Shown here: positions 59,017 to 64,000 of the stretch, piece by piece
Layout of the letters: every line of letters begins with the position of its first letter
How positions within the stretch are numbered: the first letter of the stretch is position 1
Position numbers and translations under genes: made by a program
NCBI RefSeq assembly: GCF_039533965.1
Contig: NZ_BAAAUN010000001.1
Location: forward strand, 1,834,950-1,898,949
Reading direction: 5' to 3'
From: Microbacterium luteolum
Lineage (GTDB): Bacteria; Actinomycetota; Actinomycetes; Actinomycetales; Microbacteriaceae
DNA length: 64,000 bases
The notes under the pieces: model-generated
Databases searched by the model: none
Seen by the model: the letters and a program-made list of their open reading frames with translations, nothing else
What the model was told of the DNA's origin: nothing

Positions 59017-61008
59017 ATGTCGACGACGAACACTCTGCGCGAATCGAGCCCGCTGCGGCCGCTCGGAGCACAGAGCGCCCGCTGGACCCACGGCTTCTGG
59101 GGCGGCATCCACGATCGCACGCGTGATGTCACGGTCCCGCAGATCTGGTCGTCGCTCAGCGATCCGGCGGTGAGCCCGGGGCTCGCGAACTTCCGTATCG
59201 CCGCCGGCCTCGAGGAGGGCGAGCACCTCGGCCCCTCCTTCATGGACGGCGACTTCTACAAGTGGCTGGAGGCGGCGATCGCCAGTCTCGAGACTGACCC
59301 CGACGAGGAGCTCGCCGCGCGCATCGAGGACATCGCCGCGCTGATCGCCTCCGTGCAGCGCCCCGACGGCTACCTGCACACCCCGACGATCATCGCGGAT
59401 CGAAACGATCTGGACGTCGCAGCCCTCGCCGACCGCTTCCACTTCGAGACCTACAACCTCGGCCACCTGATCACCGCCGGCGTGCGGCACCACGAGGTCA
59501 CCGGGTCCGACACTCTTCTCGACGCGGCGCGCAGAGCAGCAGGCTTCCTGGAAGACCTCGCCACGAACAAGCCGCTGGAGCTCGCCCGCAGCGCCATCTG
59601 CCCCTCGCATTACATGGCCGTCATCGAGCTGTACCGGGTGACGCGCGAGGAGCGCTACCTGCGCCTCGCCGAGGCGTTCGTGCGCGTGCGTGACGACTTC
59701 GAGGGCGGAGACGACAACCAGGACCGCGTGCCGATCCGCGAGCAGACGGTCGTGGCAGGTCACGCCGTGCGTGCCAACTACCTCTACGCGGGCCTCGCCG
59801 ACCTGGTGCTCGAGACCGGCGACGCCGAGCTCGAGGGCGTGCTGGAGCGGCTGTGGCAGGACGTGGTCGACACGAAGCTCTACATCACCGGCGGATGCGG
59901 CGCGCTCTACGACGGCGCCTCCCCCGACGCCTCCCCGTGGCAGCGCGACATCAGCCGCGTGCACCAGGCCTACGGCCGCGCGTATCAGCTGCCGCACACC
60001 ACCGCGCACAACGAGTCGTGCGCCAACATCGGCATGATCTTCTGGAGCGAGCGCATGCTCGCCCTCACCGGCGACGCGAAGTACGCGGATGTGATCGAGC
60101 AGGTCGCCTACAACAGCCTGCTCGCGAGCATCAGCCTCGGCGGCTCCGAGTACTTCTACACGAACGCCCTGCGCCAGGTCCGCGACCTCCCGTATCCGCT
60201 GCGTCGTCCCGGCGACACCGCGATCCACCCGACTCCCCCGCCGCCGCCCTCGGATGAGCGCCTGCGCGAGAGCTACCTCGCCTGCTTCTGCTGCCCTCCG
60301 AACATCGCGCGCACGCTCGCCCGGTTCCATGAGCGCGCTGCCGGTCTCGGCGACGACGGCCTGTACGTGCACCAGTACGGCGGCAGCGAGCTGAACGTGA
60401 CGACGGAGGACGGCCGCTCCCTCGCCCTGCGCGAGGAGAGCGACTACCCCTGGAGCGAGACGCTCACGTTCACCGTGACCGCGGCATCCGGCGGCGGGCT
60501 CCCCCTGCATCTGCGCATCCCCGGCTGGAGCGAGGGCGCGACCGCGACGGTCAACGGCGTCGAGGTCGCGGTGTCGGCACCGAGCACGTACACGCGGATC
60601 GAGCGCGACTGGGTCGAGGGCGACGTGGTCGTGTTGACGCTGCCGATGCCGGTGCGGATGCTGCGCGGTCACCGCCTCGCCGAGGAGACGGCCAACCAGG
60701 TCGCGGTGCGCCGTGGACCCGTGGTCTACGCCCTGGAGAGCGCCGACCTGCCCGACGGGGTCGTGCTCGAGCAGGCGGCGCTCCGGCGCGGGGCGGCACT
60801 GACGCCGGTGCCGACCGAGATCGACGGACACCGCGTCGTCGCCCTCGACACCGAGATCGCCGTGCTGCCGACCACGTCGGAGGATTCGCTCTACGACCTG
60901 CTCGGCGACGCCGAGGTCGCCACGGCTCCCGCCCGCCTCGTGCCGTACTACACGTGGGGCAACCGGGGAGCGGGCGAGATGTCCGTGTGGCTCCCCCTGG
61001 TGTGGTGA
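59017..61008 (+). CDS. GH127 (DUF1680) glycoside hydrolase
   Basis: A 663-residue cytoplasmic enzyme of the zinc-cysteine type: Glu333 and Cys335 in HNESCAN and Cys425/Cys426 in FCCPPNI correspond to the zinc ligands of the beta-L-arabinofuranosidase HypBA1, whose nucleophile is the first Cys of the CC pair. The position of the HypBA1 acid/base Glu (GEAF) appears here as VHQAYG with Gln317 (visual alignment), so the clade differs from HypBA1. GH127 also contains a rhamnogalacturonan II side-chain enzyme acting on aceric acid. ATG 59017 has AAGGA 7 bases upstream. It shares an operon with oiaX and oiaK. Confidence 0.85.
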   Translation: MSTTNTLRESSPLRPLGAQSARWTHGFWGGIHDRTRDVTVPQIWSSLSDPAVSPGLANFRIAAGLEEGEHLGPSFMDGDFYKWLEAAIASLETDPDEELAARIEDIAALIASVQRPDGYLHTPTIIADRNDLDVAALADRFHFETYNLGHLITAGVRHHEVTGSDTLLDAARRAAGFLEDLATNKPLELARSAICPSHYMAVIELYRVTREERYLRLAEAFVRVRDDFEGGDDNQDRVPIREQTVVAGHAVRANYLYAGLADLVLETGDAELEGVLERLWQDVVDTKLYITGGCGALYDGASPDASPWQRDISRVHQAYGRAYQLPHTTAHNESCANIGMIFWSERMLALTGDAKYADVIEQVAYNSLLASISLGGSEYFYTNALRQVRDLPYPLRRPGDTAIHPTPPPPPSDERLRESYLACFCCPPNIARTLARFHERAAGLGDDGLYVHQYGGSELNVTTEDGRSLALREESDYPWSETLTFTVTAASGGGLPLHLRIPGWSEGATATVNGVEVAVSAPSTYTRIERDWVEGDVVVLTLPMPVRMLRGHRLAEETANQVAVRRGPVVYALESADLPDGVVLEQAALRRGAALTPVPTEIDGHRVVALDTEIAVLPTTSEDSLYDLLGDAEVATAPARLVPYYTWGNRGAGEMSVWLPLVW

Positions 61009-61013
61009 CTCGT

Positions 61014-62270
61014 ATGAGCACGCACCACGTCATCGCGACGTATGTCATTGAGACCTCTCTTCCGCTACAGCACGCGGCCGAGGTGCTGGCCGGCGAGCAG
61101 TCCACCGGCACGTTCGTCCGCGTGCAGCGCGAGTCCGACGACCTCCGGGCGCGGTTCGCCGCCCAGGTCGAGTCCCTCCAGGAGATTCCCCTGACCGGAG
61201 CCTCGCCGCTGCCCGGCGCGGTCGGCGATCCCGCCGCACGGCGCAGGGCCGTGCTGCGGCTGCGCTTCCCCCTCGACAACTTCGGGCCTTCCCTCCCGAA
61301 CCTGCTCGCGGCCGTCGCCGGGAACCTCTTCGAGATCAAGGAGCTCTCCGCGGTGCGCCTGATCGACCTCGATCTGCCGCCCGCGTTCGCCGAGCGCTAC
61401 CGCGGTCCGCGCTTCGGGGTGGCGGGCACACGCCGGTTGATGGGCGCGTCCGACGGCGCCATGATCGGCACGATCATCAAGCCCAGCATCGGCCTCGCCC
61501 CGACCGAGCTCGCCGAGGTCGTCGGGGAGCTCGCCGAGGCGGGCATCGACTTCATCAAGGACGACGAGCTGCAGGGGAACGGTCCGTCCTCGCCGCTGTC
61601 GGCACGCGTCGCCGCGGTCATGCCGGTGCTGCACCGATACGCCGACCGCACCGGCCGCATGCCGATGTACGCGTTCAACATCACCGACGACATCTCGCGC
61701 CTCGAGGCGAACCACGACCTCGTGGTCGCCGCCGGCGGCACCTGCGTGATGGCGTGCGTCAACCTCGTCGGTCTCGCCGGCCTCGAATTCCTCAGCGCGC
61801 ACACCGCCGTGCCGATCCACGGGCACCGCACCATGTTCGGTGCGATCGGCCGGTCGGAGCAGGTCGGGATAGGCTTTCGCGCGTGGCAGAAGATCGCCCG
61901 CCTCTCGGGCGCGGATCATCTGCACACCAACGGCATCAGCAACAAGTTCTACGAGACGGACGACGAGGTGCTCGACTCCATCGCCGCGGTGCGCGAACCG
62001 CTTCTGGGGATCGCCCCGACCGTTCCGGTGCTCTCCAGCGGCCAATGGGGAGGCCTCGCGCACGCCACCTACCGCGCGGTCGGCACGACGGATCTGCTGG
62101 TGCTCGCCGGCGGAGGCATCCACGGCCACCCCGACGGCGCGGCGGCCGGCGTGAGCAGCATGCGCGACGCCTGGGCGTCGGCGGCCCGCGGCGAGACGGC
62201 TCAGGATGCGGTCGACCGATCGGCCGCTCTGCGCCGGGCGACCGAGGTGTTCGGCCCCGTCCGTGTCTGA
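61014..62270 (+). CDS. oiaX: RuBisCO-like 3-oxo-isoapionate-4-phosphate decarboxylase candidate
   Basis: A 418-residue form-IV RuBisCO-like protein. Visible motifs: GTIIKPSIGL with Lys156, DFIKDDELQ with Lys182 (the carbamylated lysine position), Asp184 and Glu185 as Mg ligands, IHGHRTMFGA with His271, then SSGQWGG and LAGGGIHGHPDG for phosphate binding. The active-site frame is kept, but this is not a CO2-fixing enzyme by context. With a DUF1537 kinase directly downstream, it fits OiaX, which decarboxylates 3-oxo-isoapionate-4-phosphate to L-erythrulose-1-phosphate. The GH127 stop overlaps a possible GTG start at 61005; ATG 61014 is used here. Confidence 0.8.
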   Translation: MSTHHVIATYVIETSLPLQHAAEVLAGEQSTGTFVRVQRESDDLRARFAAQVESLQEIPLTGASPLPGAVGDPAARRRAVLRLRFPLDNFGPSLPNLLAAVAGNLFEIKELSAVRLIDLDLPPAFAERYRGPRFGVAGTRRLMGASDGAMIGTIIKPSIGLAPTELAEVVGELAEAGIDFIKDDELQGNGPSSPLSARVAAVMPVLHRYADRTGRMPMYAFNITDDISRLEANHDLVVAAGGTCVMACVNLVGLAGLEFLSAHTAVPIHGHRTMFGAIGRSEQVGIGFRAWQKIARLSGADHLHTNGISNKFYETDDEVLDSIAAVREPLLGIAPTVPVLSSGQWGGLAHATYRAVGTTDLLVLAGGGIHGHPDGAAAGVSSMRDAWASAARGETAQDAVDRSAALRRATEVFGPVRV

Positions 62271-62278
62271 GGTCCGGC

Positions 62279-63538
62279 ATGTCTGAGATCCGGGCGGCGT
62301 TCTACGGCGACGACTTCACCGGGAGCGTCGACGCGCTGCTGCAGTTCGCGCGGCGCGGATGGTCGGGACGTCTCTTCACCACGCTCCCCACGCCCGAGGC
62401 TCTGCACGCGGCGGCGCAGACCGTCGACGTGGTCGGGATCGCCGGCATCGCGCGATCGCTCTCACCGGAGCAGATGGATGCCGAGGTCACCCCCGCGCTA
62501 CGGGCTCTGCTCGCGACCGGTGCTCCGATCGTGCAGTACAAGGCGTGCTCCACCGCCGACTCCGCGCCGGAGGTCGGCAGCCTCGGACGCGTGATCGAGC
62601 TCGGGCGCGAGATCGTCGCACCGCACCCGGTGCCGATGCTGTTCGCCCAGCCGGACTTCGGGCGCTTCACCCTGTTCGGCACGCACTTCGCGTCCGAGAA
62701 CGGCGTCGTGCACCGGTTGGACCGGCAGCCGACCATGTCGAGTCACCCGTCCACCCCGATGACGGAGGCCGATCTCGCGATCCACATCGGCCGGCAGACC
62801 GCCCTGCCCATCGGAGCCGTGTCGCTCACGGTCTACGCCGACCTCGCCGAGCGCCTCCGCCATGCGGACGCGGCGGGCGTCGTCCTGGATGCCGTGACCG
62901 ACGCGGATCTCGTCACCGTCGGCGCCGCCCTTCGCGACCTCCCGGTTCCCGTGTTCGCGATCGGCTCCGGGGGCCTCTCGCAGGGCATCGCCGCAGCGGC
63001 GCCCGGCACGAGCGCGCCGGTTCCCGTCGCCACACCGGCCGCCGGTGCGGTGCTGGTCGTCTCGGGCAGCCGCTCGCCGCAGACGCGTCGGCAGGCTGAA
63101 GCCGCCGCGGCCGCAGGATGGCTGGTCCGGCCGCTTCCTCTCGACGTCGCCGACGCGGCCGAAGCCGCGCAGGATGCCGTGGCAGCGCTCTCCTCCGGCC
63201 GCGGAGTGGTCTTCACCTCCGCCGACGCCGACGTGTCAGGGGCTGGTGAGCGTCCGGTCCTCGAGGCCATCGCGGAAGCATCCGCGATCATCGTCAAGGC
63301 CGCCGCGCAGGCGCGGGCCGCGCGCCGCGTGATCGTGTGCGGCGGTGACACGTCCAGTCGCATCACGCGGCTGCTCGGCATCGAGGCGCTGTCCATCGCC
63401 GCGAATCCGTGGGGCAACGTCGTGCTGCTGCGGCCGCACGCCACGGACCCCGCGATCGACGGGCTGGAGCTGCTGCTCAAGGGCGGCCAGGTCGGTGCCG
63501 ACACTCTGTTCCTCGACGTGGAGGCGCTCGACGCCTGA
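62279..63538 (+). CDS. oiaK: DUF1537 four-carbon acid sugar kinase family, 3-oxo-isoapionate kinase candidate
   Basis: A 419-residue kinase of the DUF1537/OtnK superfamily: FYGDDFTGS (8-16) at the substrate end, YKACST (87-92), HPSTPMTEAD (156-165), VSGSRSPQT (261-269) and VCGGDTSS (353-360) for nucleotide binding. Members phosphorylate sugar acids such as 3-oxo-tetronate, erythronate or 3-oxo-isoapionate. Pairing with a RuBisCO-like protein and the presence of an ApnO homologue elsewhere in the window favour 3-oxo-isoapionate. It starts 8 bp after oiaX. Without the OtnC/OtnI partners, a tetronate route is less likely. Confidence 0.8.
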   Translation: MSEIRAAFYGDDFTGSVDALLQFARRGWSGRLFTTLPTPEALHAAAQTVDVVGIAGIARSLSPEQMDAEVTPALRALLATGAPIVQYKACSTADSAPEVGSLGRVIELGREIVAPHPVPMLFAQPDFGRFTLFGTHFASENGVVHRLDRQPTMSSHPSTPMTEADLAIHIGRQTALPIGAVSLTVYADLAERLRHADAAGVVLDAVTDADLVTVGAALRDLPVPVFAIGSGGLSQGIAAAAPGTSAPVPVATPAAGAVLVVSGSRSPQTRRQAEAAAAAGWLVRPLPLDVADAAEAAQDAVAALSSGRGVVFTSADADVSGAGERPVLEAIAEASAIIVKAAAQARAARRVIVCGGDTSSRITRLLGIEALSIAANPWGNVVLLRPHATDPAIDGLELLLKGGQVGADTLFLDVEALDA

Positions 63539-63560
63539 GCGCGAAGCCGGACCGAGAGCT

Positions 63561-63842
63561 CTAGGCGCTCCCCGCGCCCCATCGTCCGAGAGCCGTGATC
63601 GCCTCGCTGAGCGCCACTCCGCGCTCGGTCAGCGCGTAGGCCCGGGTGTTGTGCCGGAGCGGCAGCCGCGTCAGCACTCCGGCCGCTTCGAGTTCGCGCA
63701 GGCGCGTCGCCAGCATGTTCGTCGGCGCACCGAGGTCGCGCTGCAGGTCGCCGTAGCGCTGCGGCCCGTCGAGCAGTCGCTCCACGATGAGCAGGGCCCA
63801 CCGCGCGCCGACGATGTCGAGGGCCGCGGCGAGGTCGCTCAC
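63561..63842 (-). CDS. HxlR-family transcriptional regulator
   Basis: A 93-residue winged helix-turn-helix of the HxlR group (LDIVGARWALLIVERLLDGPQRYGDLQRDLGAPTNMLATRLRELEAAGVL). The family lacks the usual CxHW start motif here, because the N-terminus begins at GTG 63842. That codon overlaps the stop of the VOC gene (GTGA), so both are on one transcript. Its effector is unknown, and it probably controls its own small operon. It is convergent with oiaK, separated by 22 bp. Confidence 0.87.
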   Translation of the reverse strand: MSDLAAALDIVGARWALLIVERLLDGPQRYGDLQRDLGAPTNMLATRLRELEAAGVLTRLPLRHNTRAYALTERGVALSEAITALGRWGAGSA

Positions 63843-64000
63843 GCGGCGGATTCGTCCGCCGGCTTCATCCAGAACGGGGAGTAGTGGTAGCCGTCCGGAT
63901 CGTCGAACTGGCGCTGGTACATGAAGGGGTAGTCGTCGGTGTCGCCGATGCGTCCACCGGCGGCTCCGGCGCGCTCCACGAACTCGTCGACCGCCTCGCG
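63839..64000 (-). CDS. VOC-family (glyoxalase-like) protein, C-terminal part only
   Basis: The last 53 residues of a protein that continues beyond the window edge. FMYQRQFDDPDGYHYSPFWM is a typical VOC C-terminus, in which the EFxDPDGH-like block supplies a metal ligand in active members. The gene precedes and overlaps the HxlR regulator. Substrate and full length are unknown. Confidence 0.75.
   Translation of the reverse strand, partial: REAVDEFVERAGAAGGRIGDTDDYPFMYQRQFDDPDGYHYSPFWMKPADESAA

Noticed and set aside
58924..60831. 635-codon open frame on the minus strand
   Set aside because: It is antisense to the GH127 gene; it arises from GC-rich third positions and has no recognisable motif.
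61014..62270. RuBisCO for CO2 fixation
   Set aside because: It is a form-IV-like protein next to a DUF1537 kinase, with no phosphoribulokinase in view; decarboxylation in apionate breakdown fits better.
1..64000. Riboswitches, rRNA genes, other tRNAs, origin of replication
   Set aside because: No conserved riboswitch core, rRNA sequence or second cloverleaf was recognised in the intergenic regions.

Overview
The window looks like a high-GC actinobacterial chromosome, most probably Microbacteriaceae (Microbacterium-like). This rests on GC-rich codon use with many GTG/TTG starts, mycothiol-synthase-like tandem GNATs, an LAXTG-type surface anchor and many binding-protein-dependent sugar importers. 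No rRNA, CRISPR array, transposase, integrase or replication origin is visible. The one RNA gene is tRNA-Ser(GCT). The assignment is from style only and was not checked against a database.

Bases 1-8400 hold a frameshifted GNAT gene, a secreted HtrA-like lipoprotein protease, two small membrane proteins (DUF4190, DUF4870), a tandem GNAT, a sugar-ABC permease pair without a binding protein, and a nitrilase-family amidohydrolase divergent from a LysR regulator. Bases 8425-15490 are a sugar regulon: binding protein, two permeases, SIS protein and FGGY kinase, with a HutC-type GntR regulator and a NagB-like deaminase. Palindromes related to the dre sites bound by NagR/DasR lie in both promoter regions. 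Bases 15641-21667 carry a repetitive wall-anchored protein, a GNAT-GNAT-hydrolase operon and an aldo/keto reductase.

Bases 21717-32639 look like a 10.9-kb genomic island. An exact 18-bp copy of the 3' end of the tRNA-Ser gene (21717-21734) repeats in direct orientation the end of the intact tRNA gene (32622-32639). The island carries a Gfo/Idh/MocA oxidoreductase, a frameshifted serine hydrolase, an ABC importer, a GH29 alpha-L-fucosidase, a LacI regulator and a secreted beta-propeller (BNR_4-like) protein. A shared operator motif sits in front of each transcription unit. No integrase remains.

Bases 32801-39679 are a FadR-type regulator and a tightly overlapped six-gene operon matching the published D-apionate route: MFS transporter, L-erythrulose kinase (LerK), D-erythrulose-4-P isomerase (DerI), L-erythrulose-1-P isomerase (LerI), 3-oxo-isoapionate decarboxylase (OiaC) and D-apionate oxidoisomerase (ApnO). 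Bases 59017-63538 carry a GH127 enzyme followed by a RuBisCO-like protein and a DUF1537 kinase. These match the alternative route through 3-oxo-isoapionate-4-phosphate (OiaX, OiaK), which joins the first route at LerI.

Between these, 39807-47242 is a LacI-controlled Gfo/ThuA/ABC cluster. Bases 47239-54914 are a SorC-controlled operon of a GH140-like (apiosidase-like, DUF4038) hydrolase, a GH42 beta-galactosidase, an SDR, a KdgD-like dehydratase and an enolase-superfamily enzyme. The last three fit oxidative uronate breakdown. Bases 54935-58806 are another ABC importer with a racemase-like protein. Together the right half reads as a locus for apiose-containing pectic side chains: outer sugars cleaved, uronate oxidised, and apiose carbon funnelled to D-erythrose-4-P by two parallel decarboxylation branches. 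The window ends with an HxlR regulator and a truncated VOC-family gene.
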